Shown: in pieces, positions 1 to 7,446 of the stretch
Position numbering within the stretch: the stretch's first letter is position 1
Layout of the letters: each line of letters begins with the position of its first letter
Source of the DNA: an uncultured Actinomycetes bacterium
Lineage (GTDB): Bacteria > Actinomycetota > Acidimicrobiia > Acidimicrobiales > Microtrichaceae
Reading direction: 5' to 3'
Assembly: GCA_903941145.1 (NCBI GenBank)
Contig: CAJANQ010000497.1
Location: 1-9,983, forward strand
Length of the DNA stretch: 9,983 nt
Made by a program: the position numbers and the translations under genes
Notes under the pieces: model-generated
The model's database searches: none
What the model was told of the DNA's origin: nothing
Seen by the model: only the letters and a program-made list of their open reading frames with translations

Positions 1-1
1 C

Positions 2-274
2 CACGAGGTGGCCGAGGCCGCCCGCACCTTGGCGCTGCAGACCTACCGGGCCCTGCGCACCGAGGGCATGGCCCGCGTCGACATGTTCCTGGAGGAGCCC
101 GGCCGTGGCCTGATGGTCAACGAGATCAACACGATCCCCGGGTTCACCCCGATCTCGATGTACCCGAAGCTCTGGGACCACTCGGGCTTGGGCTACTCGG
201 CGCTCATCGACGAGCTGGTCGCGCTGGCGCTCGAGCGGCACGCCCGGCGCAGCCGCCGCCGAACCCAGCGCTGA
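2..274 (+). CDS. ddl: D-alanine--D-alanine ligase, C-terminal fragment (5' end outside window)
   Basis: Cytoplasmic ATP-grasp enzyme that joins two D-alanines for peptidoglycan precursors. The reading frame is open from base 2, so the gene begins before the window; the GTG at base 8 is an internal valine codon, not a start. About 90 C-terminal residues are visible. They carry the end of the ATP-grasp domain: RVDMFL, whose Asp matches a Mg-binding position, then NEINTIPGFT, where Glu and the second Asn bind Mg and the PGFT loop contacts the second D-Ala, followed by SMYPKLW, which is characteristic of Ddl. The product ends in a basic tail (RRSRRRTQR) and a TGA stop at 272-274. The gene converges on the minus-strand membrane-protein gene, with 4 bases between the stops. 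Ddl is preferred over generic ATP-grasp ligases because the NEINT-PGFT-S-YPKLW series is intact. Confidence 0.93.
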   Translation, partial: HEVAEAARTLALQTYRALRTEGMARVDMFLEEPGRGLMVNEINTIPGFTPISMYPKLWDHSGLGYSALIDELVALALERHARRSRRRTQR

Positions 275-278
275 CCGT

Positions 279-1661
279 CTACCGGCAGCGGTCCAGGACC
301 CGGTCCCGGCACAGCACCGTGTAGCTGCCCTTGGTGGTGACCACGGTCCACTCCGGCAGCTGGGCAACGGCCGTGGTGAACTTCCGGTCCGTCTGGAACA
401 CGACCACGTCGGCGTCGACCCGGTCGAGCGCCTGCTGCCAGTCGGGCTCCATCATCCGCATCGCCTTGTAGTCGAGCAGCGTGCGGGCGTCCGGGCGGTC
501 GTCCACATAGGCGTTCGCCCGGGAGCCGAACCGGAGCTCGAGGTAGTTCCCGACGAAGTCCTCGCTCACGACACGCACGTCGGGGTCGGCCACCAGGCCG
601 CGCTCCTCGAGGTAGTCGACCGCAGCGACCGGGTAGGTGCCGAGGCTGTAGGCGTCGGTGGTCACGGCCATCACGCCGGCGACCAGGCAGATCGCGACCC
701 CGACCGCCGCCACGGCCGACGCTGCACGACCGGTCGGCACCTTGAGGGAGCCGATGCCGTCGATGCCCATGGCCGCGAACGGGACCAGGCCAACGACCGC
801 CACCGGCACCATGCGGGAGCTGGTAACTCCCATGACAGCCAGCAGGAGCGCCACGGCGGCCATCGCCCAGCGGCGGGTCCGCACGCACCCCCACACCGCG
901 GTCAGGACCAGTGCGGCGAACGCCCAGCCGACCGGGTCGCCCGCCCTGAGCGGGGCCCACTCCTGGTAGGAGCGGATGGCCTCACGCTCGACGGCGTCGC
1001 CGAACTGACGGGTGGGCAGCAGCACGAGGGCGAACCGGTCCGGGTAGAGCAGGCCGCCCAGCGCCACGCCACCGACCGCGGCGCCGGCCAGCTCGAACGC
1101 CCGGCGGCCAAGGCGACGGGTGTCGACCGCCTCGGCCGCGACCAGCAGACCGAGCACCAGCACGCCGTAGAGCCACGTGCCGTGCACGTTGACCCAGGTG
1201 ACGAACACCGGCAGCAGCCACCACGGCGACAGCCGCTCGCGCCACACCAGGACCGTCACGGCGAGCAGCACGAACCCGACGATCTGCGGGCGCGCGTTCA
1301 GGTAGGGGTCGAGCGCAAAGAGGGTGAGTGCCGGCGGCGCGACCACCGCCAGGAGTGTGCGGTCACCGTCGACGGCCACGTCACCTGCAGGACGGGCGGC
1401 GTCGGGGCCGACGCGGCGGGTCAGCCGAACCAGGAGTGCCCCGAGCACGAACGCCAGCAGCCCGGCGAGCACACGGATGCCCGCACCGCCGGCGACCTTG
1501 TCGACCAGCCCGAGGACGCCCGACCACCACCAGCTCGGCATCGGGAACTTGGTGCCGGTCCACAGGAACGGGTTGCTCCGGGGGAACTCTCCGTCGACCA
1601 GCAGCCGCCCCGTCGCCAGGTGCGTGAAGAAGCTGTTGTCGGCGAGCGGCCGGGAGGCCAC
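279..1661 (-). CDS. Polytopic membrane protein, GT-C glycosyltransferase-like (start probably further upstream)
   Basis: No exact family is recognised. The 460 residues from the GTG at 1661 show an early luminal-type segment with ADNSFFTHLATGR (residues 7-19) and NPF..TGTKFPMPSWWW (30-46), then about eight to ten hydrophobic helices (roughly 62-80, 103-119, 124-140, 146-156, 162-178, 190-206, 245-260, 266-300, 314-333), and a soluble C-terminal domain (about 340-460). The RPQ at 124-126 and WVNVHG at 156-161 recur in GT-C-fold membrane proteins that use polyprenyl-phosphate sugars, so glycosyl transfer is a reasonable inference, not proven. It is the last gene of the pilus operon, directly after tadC, so modification of pilin or surface glycan is possible. 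The GTG has no Shine-Dalgarno and cuts into a hydrophobic segment; extension to a CTG at 1784 (501 residues) adds a complete first helix. The frame stays open upstream. Confidence 0.8.
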   Translation of the reverse strand: MASRPLADNSFFTHLATGRLLVDGEFPRSNPFLWTGTKFPMPSWWWSGVLGLVDKVAGGAGIRVLAGLLAFVLGALLVRLTRRVGPDAARPAGDVAVDGDRTLLAVVAPPALTLFALDPYLNARPQIVGFVLLAVTVLVWRERLSPWWLLPVFVTWVNVHGTWLYGVLVLGLLVAAEAVDTRRLGRRAFELAGAAVGGVALGGLLYPDRFALVLLPTRQFGDAVEREAIRSYQEWAPLRAGDPVGWAFAALVLTAVWGCVRTRRWAMAAVALLLAVMGVTSSRMVPVAVVGLVPFAAMGIDGIGSLKVPTGRAASAVAAVGVAICLVAGVMAVTTDAYSLGTYPVAAVDYLEERGLVADPDVRVVSEDFVGNYLELRFGSRANAYVDDRPDARTLLDYKAMRMMEPDWQQALDRVDADVVVFQTDRKFTTAVAQLPEWTVVTTKGSYTVLCRDRVLDRCR

Positions 1662-1796
1662 CAGCGCGGCCGCCGAGCCGACGAGGACACCCAGCGCGGC
1701 CGTGCCGCTCGGACGGCTCCACGAACTCCCCGCAACAGGCGCGTCGACCGTGTCGGACGATCCGGTCGCAGCCGGGACGGTCAGAACGACTCCCGG
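1662..1796 (-). promoter_or_regulatory. Candidate CTG start and ribosome binding site for the GT-C-like gene
   Basis: In frame with the 279-1661 gene, the codons from 1784 down to 1662 encode a plausible N-terminus: a short polar stretch beginning (M)TVPAATGSSD, then a hydrophobic run TAALGVLVGSAAALVA that continues into SRPLADNSF. A GGGAG motif lies 5 bases before the CTG at 1784-1782, and that CTG overlaps the tadC stop as CTGA, mirroring the overlapping junctions elsewhere in the operon. The only other start-type codon seen in frame in this stretch is a CTG at 1694, inside the hydrophobic run. Non-AUG CTG initiation is rare, so a sequencing error that hides a GTG or ATG is the main alternative. 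Confidence 0.45.
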
Positions 1797-2707
1797 ATCT
1801 GCAGGACGGCAGGGCCGAGCACGACCAGGAACAGGGCCGGGAAGATGCAGAACACCATGGGGATCAGCATCTTCACGGGCGCCTTCTGGGCCCGCTCCTC
1901 TGCCGCCTGACGACGCTTCATGCGCATCTCGTCGGACTGCGACCGCAGCACACGACCGATGGAGACGCCGAACGTGTCGGCCTGGATGATGGCGAGCACG
2001 AAGGCCCGGAGCTCGGGCACGCCGCAGCGGTCGTCCATGGCCCGCATGGCGTCGGCCCGGGAGGCACCGGCGCGGGTCTCGCCGAGCATGCGTGCGAACT
2101 CGTCGCTCAGGGCACCGGGGACCGAGGCGATCACCCGGTCGAGCGCCTGCTCGAAGCCCAGGCCGGCCTCGACCGAAATGACCAGCAGGTCGAGCACGTC
2201 GGGCAGCTGCACCTGGATCTCGTGCTGACGCTCCTCGACCTTCCGGCTCAGGATCGCGTCCGGTCCCAGCACGAACCCCATGACCAGCAGGCCGCCGACG
2301 GCGAGCCGCAGGTTGCCGCTGAACGGCGTGACGTTGAACACGATGACGAACAGGAACGCCAGGACCGCGCCGACCACGGTCGCCACCCGAACGGCAAGGA
2401 ACCGGTCGACGGTCTGCGGGTTGTTGGTGCCGAGCACCGTGAACTTGTCGCGGACCTTCTCGACGTAGCCGGCCGGCGTGAAGCGGCGACCGACGTTGGT
2501 CAGGGCGTGCACGACCGGGGCCAGCGCACGGTCCTTGACCGGGGCGAGCAGCTCCTTGTCGCGGGTGTCCTGCGTGACGTGGTCGTCGAGCTGGCGGAGC
2601 GCGGCACGCACGGTGGTCCGCTCGTCGAGCCGGCTCATCACCGCCCAGGCGCCGGCAGCCGCGGCGACCGCGACACCGACAACGGCCAGGATCAGCACGG
2701 GCGGCAC
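1781..2707 (-). CDS. tadC: Tad pilus platform protein TadC (type II secretion F domain)
   Basis: Inner-membrane platform protein of the Tad/Flp (type IVc) pilus machine, partner of TadB and target of the TadA ATPase. The protein has 308 residues, normal for TadC. It shows an N-terminal membrane helix (about 3-24), a pair of helices (about 107-125 and 133-150), a cytoplasmic T2SF domain (about 167-280) with QLPDVLDLLVISVEAGLGFE (168-187) and GVSIGRVLRSQSDEMRMKRR (247-266), and a C-terminal helix (about 279-302) after the family-typical AEERAQKAPVKM. The GTG start at 2707 is well supported: GGAGG lies 6 bases upstream, and the stop of the vWA-TadB gene is one base away (TGA-C-GTG). Its own stop overlaps the probable CTG start of the next gene. 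The T2SF half differs from that of the preceding gene, so these are the usual TadB/TadC pair, not a recent duplication. Confidence 0.92.
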   Translation of the reverse strand: MPPVLILAVVGVAVAAAAGAWAVMSRLDERTTVRAALRQLDDHVTQDTRDKELLAPVKDRALAPVVHALTNVGRRFTPAGYVEKVRDKFTVLGTNNPQTVDRFLAVRVATVVGAVLAFLFVIVFNVTPFSGNLRLAVGGLLVMGFVLGPDAILSRKVEERQHEIQVQLPDVLDLLVISVEAGLGFEQALDRVIASVPGALSDEFARMLGETRAGASRADAMRAMDDRCGVPELRAFVLAIIQADTFGVSIGRVLRSQSDEMRMKRRQAAEERAQKAPVKMLIPMVFCIFPALFLVVLGPAVLQIRESF

Positions 2708-2708
2708 G

Positions 2709-4670
2709 TCAGACCTCCACCGTGATGATCTTCTTCATCCACGCGAACCCGATCAGCATGGCGACCACCGACATGCCGAGGAGCGCGTAGCCCAGCCCGG
2801 GGGTGAACAGGCGGGCGATGTAGTCGGGGTTCATGACCCACATGACCATACCGAGCGCCGGGGGCAGGAACCCGAGCACCATGGCGCTCATCCGGCCCTC
2901 TGCCGTGAGGCTCAGCACGTCACGGCGCAGCCGCTCGCGCTGCGTCATGGTCTCCGAGACGGTCATGAGCAGCTCGGCCAGGTTGCCGCCGACCTCGCGC
3001 TGGATGCGGATGGCCATGACGGCCCAGGCGAAGTCCTTGCTGTCCATGCGCTCGGCGACCGAGTCGAGCGCGTCCTCGAGCGGGCGGCCCAGACGGCTCT
3101 CGGTGACCACCCGACGCAGCTCACGGCCCATCGGCTCGTCGATCTCACGGGACACCGCCTCGAAGCCCTGGGCGATCGAGTAGCCGGCGCGCAGTGTGCC
3201 GGACAGCAGGGACAGCATGTCGGGCAGCTGGGCCTGGAACGCCTTCTGACGCTTGCGGACCTTCCGGGCCACGACGGCGCTGGGAACCATGAACGCCGCA
3301 GCGGCGGCCACGAACGCGAACAGCACGTTCTTGGTGGCGACCAGCACCAGCATGAACGCCAGGAAGATCACCGCGGCCTGCAGGAAGAGGGCCTCGGCGG
3401 CACGGAGCGGGACGCCGGCGTGCTCGAGCTTCAGTTCGGTCGACTCGAGGATCCCGCGTCGTTCGGCGACCTCACCGGTCATCTTCACGGCCCGCTGCAG
3501 GAGCGCGGTCGACGTCATGCTCTTGTCGCGGTCGCCGTCGTCCTCGACGGTCTGCTGCTCGTAGGCACCCAGGCGGTTGCCCAGGGCGTCGGGGTCGGGC
3601 ACGACCACCGAGAGCACGGCCCACACCAGGAGCGCCATGGCGGCGGCGCCAAGGAGCGCCACGAAGAGCTTGATGCCCGGGACGGCAGCCAGCTTGCCGG
3701 CCAGACCGGCGCTGCGCACGGCCGGGGCGAGCGCCTCGGACCCGGCGGTGAACTTGCCCGGCTCGTAGGCGACCTCGGTGCCGGCGTCCCCGCTCTGCAG
3801 GTCGAGCGGCACGATCGTGCCGGCCGCACCGGTCGCAGGGAGTGTGAGCACGAAGCGTTCCTGCATCGCCGTCGCCACGGCCTTCTCGCCGGCCAACAGC
3901 TGGTCGCCCTTCTGACCCACCGACAGGCTGCCGCCGAGGGACGAGACCACGTTCTGGAGGCTGCCCAGGTCGACGCCACCGGGGAGTGCGACGATCCGGA
4001 CCTGGGCGCCGGCCCTGCGGAGCGCCGAGACGGCGACCGACGGGGTGGCCTTCGAGGCGGTGTCGGCGCCGGCGGCGAAGACGACCACCTGGCGCAGCCC
4101 GGTGGCCTCGGCGCCGGAGAACAGGTCGGCGGAGCGGACGAGCGAGTCCCAGAGGGCGGACGTGCCGAACGGCTGGACCCCCTCGAGCGCGGCCGAGACC
4201 TCGGCCGCCGAGCCGGTCATGCCGCTGCCGATGGTGGCGCCGCCACCGGTCGAGACGACAGCCGCCTTGGCCGTGGTCCCGGAGCCGGGGAGGAACGGCT
4301 CCATGCCGTTCTTGGCGAGCTGCACGACGGCGTTGCCGAGGGAGGCCGAGTTGTCGACGACCAGCACCGTCTCGGTGCGTGCGCCGTTCGGGTCGAGCTG
4401 CTCGGCCGAGCGGGGCGTGAGCTGCTTGCCGCCGGAGGCGACCTTCACCGACGAGGGCGAGGCGCCATGGAGCACACCCTGGACCTGCACCGACGACCCG
4501 GTGGCGTCCACCGCGTCGACCGTGAGGGACCGGCCGCCACCTGCGCCGCTGTCCGCAGCGGACTCCCCCGCCGACGCCGGCACGACGCCGACCACCAGCA
4601 CGGTGGCCGCAGCCACCAGCGCGCACGCGGTCCGCAGACCGTGCGACGCGAGGAGCGGACGGCGCCGCAT
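2709..4670 (-). CDS. tadB: Secreted vWA-like domain fused to TadB platform protein (T2SF)
   Basis: 653 residues, about twice the usual TadB length. Residues 1-34 form a signal peptide (basic MRRRP start, hydrophobic 15-31, ASA cleavage site). Residues about 48-320 resemble a von Willebrand A domain: VLVVDNSAS at 102-110 gives the DxSxS metal motif and GTSALWDS at 169-176 the MIDAS Thr. The usual Asp-Gly after the next strand reads AAGAD (199-203), so one metal ligand appears lost. A membrane helix (about 335-357) leads to a cytoplasmic TadB core: helices at about 428-446 and 448-466, T2SF with QLPDMLSLLSGTLRAGYS (481-498), and C-terminal helices at about 593-613 and 625-647. The ATG overlaps the tadA stop (TGATG). 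TadB anchors and transmits motion from the TadA motor; the outside-facing domain may bind an adhesin, cell wall or pilin partner (inference). Confidence 0.9.
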   Translation of the reverse strand: MRRRPLLASHGLRTACALVAAATVLVVGVVPASAGESAADSGAGGGRSLTVDAVDATGSSVQVQGVLHGASPSSVKVASGGKQLTPRSAEQLDPNGARTETVLVVDNSASLGNAVVQLAKNGMEPFLPGSGTTAKAAVVSTGGGATIGSGMTGSAAEVSAALEGVQPFGTSALWDSLVRSADLFSGAEATGLRQVVVFAAGADTASKATPSVAVSALRRAGAQVRIVALPGGVDLGSLQNVVSSLGGSLSVGQKGDQLLAGEKAVATAMQERFVLTLPATGAAGTIVPLDLQSGDAGTEVAYEPGKFTAGSEALAPAVRSAGLAGKLAAVPGIKLFVALLGAAAMALLVWAVLSVVVPDPDALGNRLGAYEQQTVEDDGDRDKSMTSTALLQRAVKMTGEVAERRGILESTELKLEHAGVPLRAAEALFLQAAVIFLAFMLVLVATKNVLFAFVAAAAAFMVPSAVVARKVRKRQKAFQAQLPDMLSLLSGTLRAGYSIAQGFEAVSREIDEPMGRELRRVVTESRLGRPLEDALDSVAERMDSKDFAWAVMAIRIQREVGGNLAELLMTVSETMTQRERLRRDVLSLTAEGRMSAMVLGFLPPALGMVMWVMNPDYIARLFTPGLGYALLGMSVVAMLIGFAWMKKIITVEV

Positions 4671-6079
4671 CAGTTCGTACCGTCCGGGGAGAAGACCTCC
4701 GGGCCCAGGTGGATGCCCTGGTCGGCCAGCTTCTCGGCGAACTTGGGCCGGACGCCGGTGGCCTTGAGCTGGCCCAGGTACCGACCGTTCTCGTCCACGC
4801 CGGCGGCGTAGTCGAACAGGAAGATGTCCTGGAGGGTGATGACGTCGCCCTCCATGCCCTGGACCTCGGTGATGTGCGTGACGCGACGGGTGCCGTCACG
4901 GAGGCGGGTGAGCTGCACGATCATGTCGATGGCCGAGGCCATCTGCTCACGGATGGCCCGGACGGGCAGGTCGAAGCCGGCCATGAGGACCAGCGTCTCC
5001 AGACGGGCGAGCGTGTCACGGGGGCTGTTGGCGTGGACCGTGGTCAGCGAGCCGTCGTGGCCCGTGTTCATGGCCTGCAGCATGTCGAGCGCCTCGCCGG
5101 AACGGCACTCGCCGACGACGATGCGGTCAGGACGCATACGCAGCGTGTTCTTGACCAGGTCACGGATGGTGACCTCGCCGCGGCCCTCGACGTTCGGCGG
5201 ACGGGACTCCAGGCAGAGCACGTGGGTCTGGTGGAGCTGGAGCTCCTTGGCGTCCTCGACGGTGACGATGCGCTCCGTCTCGGGGATGAAGCTCGACATC
5301 ACGTTGAGCATCGTCGTCTTGCCGGTGCCGGTACCGCCCGAGACCACACCGTTGAGCCGCCCCAGGATGCACGCCTGCAGGAAGCGGGCGGCGTTCACGT
5401 TGATGGAGCCGAAGCGGATCAGGTCGTCGATCTGCAGCGGGTCCGTCGCGAACTTTCGGATGGTGAGGAACGGGCCGCCGATCGCCAGCGGGGCGATCAC
5501 GGCGTTCACACGGGAGCCGTCGGGAAGGCGGGCGTCCACCATCGGCGTGGACTCGTCGATTCGACGGCCCACCTCGGACACGATCTTGTCGATCACCCGG
5601 CGCACGTGGTCCTCGTCGAGGAACTGCACCGTCGTGTCCAGGGTCAGACGGCCGTTGCGCTCGACGAACACCTTGTCCGGACCGTTGACCATCACCTCGG
5701 TGACCTCTTCCTCACGGAGGAGCTTGTCGATCGGGCCGTAGCCCAGGATGTCGTCGGACACGTCCTGGATGAGCTGGGCCTTGTCGGCGGCCGACAGCGG
5801 CACACGCTCGGCGGCGAGCGCGGCGAGCAGCTGCTCCTGCACGCGGCGGCGCAGGTCGTCCTCGCCGATGCGGCGGTCGAACAGGATCGGGCCGAGCTCC
5901 TCGATGAGCTGCTGGTGGACCCGGTGACGCAGCTCGGCGACGACCGGGTCCTGGCGGACCGGGGCGGGCGCCGGGCGGGGCATCGTCGTCGTGCCGCGGG
6001 GATCACCGCCGTCGATCCCGCCCGCGGCGGGAACCGGGGCTCCGCCCTGCTGCTCGTGGATCCTCTGGTACAGCGACAC
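4670..6079 (-). CDS. tadA: Tad/Flp pilus assembly ATPase TadA (CpaF family)
   Basis: Hexameric cytoplasmic secretion ATPase that powers Flp pilus extension. The protein has 469 residues, normal for CpaF/TadA. The N-terminal 45 residues are a Gly/Pro-rich low-complexity stretch; a helical N-terminal domain follows (about 46-120; DILGYGPIDKLL at 110-121 is family-typical). The ATPase core has all key motifs: Walker A GGTGTGKT (248-255), Asp box IVTVEDAKELQL (271-282), Walker B DRIVVGECRSGEALDM (318-333) and His box TGHDGSLTTVHANS (339-352). Nothing catalytic is missing. The GTG start at 6079 is preceded by AGGGAG with a 7-base gap. The tadZ stop lies 23 bases upstream, the widest gap in the operon. 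The VirB11/PilT families share the fold, but motif wording and neighbours (TadZ, TadB, TadC) fix the identity. Confidence 0.97.
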   Translation of the reverse strand: MSLYQRIHEQQGGAPVPAAGGIDGGDPRGTTTMPRPAPAPVRQDPVVAELRHRVHQQLIEELGPILFDRRIGEDDLRRRVQEQLLAALAAERVPLSAADKAQLIQDVSDDILGYGPIDKLLREEEVTEVMVNGPDKVFVERNGRLTLDTTVQFLDEDHVRRVIDKIVSEVGRRIDESTPMVDARLPDGSRVNAVIAPLAIGGPFLTIRKFATDPLQIDDLIRFGSINVNAARFLQACILGRLNGVVSGGTGTGKTTMLNVMSSFIPETERIVTVEDAKELQLHQTHVLCLESRPPNVEGRGEVTIRDLVKNTLRMRPDRIVVGECRSGEALDMLQAMNTGHDGSLTTVHANSPRDTLARLETLVLMAGFDLPVRAIREQMASAIDMIVQLTRLRDGTRRVTHITEVQGMEGDVITLQDIFLFDYAAGVDENGRYLGQLKATGVRPKFAEKLADQGIHLGPEVFSPDGTN

Positions 6080-6102
6080 GTCTGGTCTCCCTGGAGTTCT
6101 TG

Positions 6103-7446
6103 CTACCTACGCTTCTTCGACCGCTGGGCGGCCGGCATGAAGCTTTCGGCGAGCTGAGTGACGGCCTTCGCCACGCCCGACTTGGGGGCGAAGGTGATGA
6201 CGGTCTCGCCCTTGTTGATCGACTGCGGCACCACCACGTCGGACGGGATCAGGCACGACGCCTTGAACTGGAGCGTCCGCTCCACCTCGCCGACGTCGAG
6301 CTTCACCTTGGAGTCGGCCCGGTTGAGCGCCAGGAGGAGCTTGTCCTCCGGCGTCTCGAGCAGGCGGAGGGTCTGCAGGCCGATCTTCAGGTTCTTGATG
6401 TTCGGCACGTCGAGGCCGGACAGCAGGACGACCTTGTCGGACGCCTCGACAGCACCCAGGACCACGTCGTTGAAGTACGAGGGGGTGTCGACGACGACAT
6501 AGGCGCAGAAGGTGCGGAGGACCTCGATGATCTTGGTCAGGTGGGCCGAGGAGATCTGGTCGGCGAACGCTGGCTCGAGCGGGGCGGGCAGCACCTTCAG
6601 CCCGGTCGGCTCGTGGGTCACCAGCAGGCTGTTGAGCAGCGGCGCGTCAAGACGGTCGACCACGGGCAGCACGTCGGCGGTGGTGTGACGGGGCGCCAGC
6701 TTGAGCATCACGGCGACGTCGCCGAACTGCAGGTCGGCGTCGACCAGGCACACGGGCTTGTCGGTGGAGCGGGCCAGCGTGACGGCGAGCGAGGTCGCCA
6801 GGACCGACTTGCCGGAACCGCCCTTGGTGGAGAACACCGTGATGACCTTGCAGTCGAGCGGCTCCTCTGCGTCCTCGGCGGGGACCGGAGCCTCGGGCTG
6901 TGCCGGGGTGGCGTCCGGGGCCGCGGCGGCCGGAGCCGCCGGCGCGGGCGCAGCGGCCGTAAGCTGGTCGAACGTGAGGGCGACCCGCTGCACCGACTGG
7001 GCCAGCACGGCCGGGTCGTTCCCGACGGTGACCACGTCGCGCACGCCGGCGCGGAGCGCCTGCTGCAGGAGGGCCGTCGTGAGCTCGTCGGTGACCAGCA
7101 CCGACGCCACGTTCGGGTACTGCGCACTGATCCTGGCCGACATCGCCAGCGTGGCCTCGTCGGCGCAGGAGGGGCCGAGCACGACGACGACGCCGATGCC
7201 GCTGCTGAGCCGGGCCACGAGCTCCTCGAGCTGCGCGAACGCACTCACCGAGGAACCGAGCATGGTGACCAGCCGGTCGCGCTGGTGGTCGTCGGGCTCC
7301 ACCACCGCCACCGCCACCCGCACCGGCGAGGCCGCCGGAGCTGGGGCGTGCGGCGCCGCCACTGTCGTTCCCTCGGTGCGCTCGAGGGTGTCTGCCTCGT
7401 GCGCTTCGCCCATCGTCATCGTCATCTCCGTGTCACTTCCCGCCAC
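6103..7446 (-). CDS. tadZ: TadZ/CpaE-like MinD-family ATPase with pseudo-receiver domain
   Basis: Localisation factor of Tad pilus machines; family members dimerise on ATP and direct the pilus apparatus to its site. After a poorly ordered N-terminus (1-40), residues about 42-160 form a receiver-like domain. It keeps an acidic pair (EPDD, 50-53), but the strand that should carry the phospho-acceptor Asp reads VVVVLGP (86-92), so phosphorylation is unlikely, as in other TadZ atypical receivers. An Ala/Pro linker (164-196) leads to a ParA/MinD ATPase with deviant Walker A STKGGSGKS (206-214, signature Lys 208) and LVDADLQFGDV, a CpaE hallmark. The GTG at 7446 overlaps the cpaB stop (TAGTG) but has a weak ribosome site; a GGAG 6 bases before the ATG of codon 10 (7419) favours a slightly shorter protein. 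A 23-base gap separates it from tadA. Confidence 0.92.
   Translation of the reverse strand: MAGSDTEMTMTMGEAHEADTLERTEGTTVAAPHAPAPAASPVRVAVAVVEPDDHQRDRLVTMLGSSVSAFAQLEELVARLSSGIGVVVVLGPSCADEATLAMSARISAQYPNVASVLVTDELTTALLQQALRAGVRDVVTVGNDPAVLAQSVQRVALTFDQLTAAAPAPAAPAAAAPDATPAQPEAPVPAEDAEEPLDCKVITVFSTKGGSGKSVLATSLAVTLARSTDKPVCLVDADLQFGDVAVMLKLAPRHTTADVLPVVDRLDAPLLNSLLVTHEPTGLKVLPAPLEPAFADQISSAHLTKIIEVLRTFCAYVVVDTPSYFNDVVLGAVEASDKVVLLSGLDVPNIKNLKIGLQTLRLLETPEDKLLLALNRADSKVKLDVGEVERTLQFKASCLIPSDVVVPQSINKGETVITFAPKSGVAKAVTQLAESFMPAAQRSKKRR

Noticed and set aside
1381..1722. Alternative minus-strand frame starting with GTG at 1722
   Set aside because: It is out of frame with the GT-C-like protein, and its product is Arg/Gly/Pro-rich low complexity. 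The in-frame extension to 1784 gives a much more natural membrane N-terminus.
2478..4811. Long plus-strand open frame (777 codons) opposite the vWA-TadB gene
   Set aside because: The opposite strand encodes a clear TadB with intact motifs. The plus-strand product is His/Arg/Gly/Asp-rich with no recognisable domain, a typical antisense artefact of GC-rich third positions.
4709..6157. Plus-strand open frame (482 codons) opposite tadA
   Set aside because: It mirrors the tadA codons exactly and has the His/Asp/Val-rich composition of antisense shadow frames; tadA is certain.
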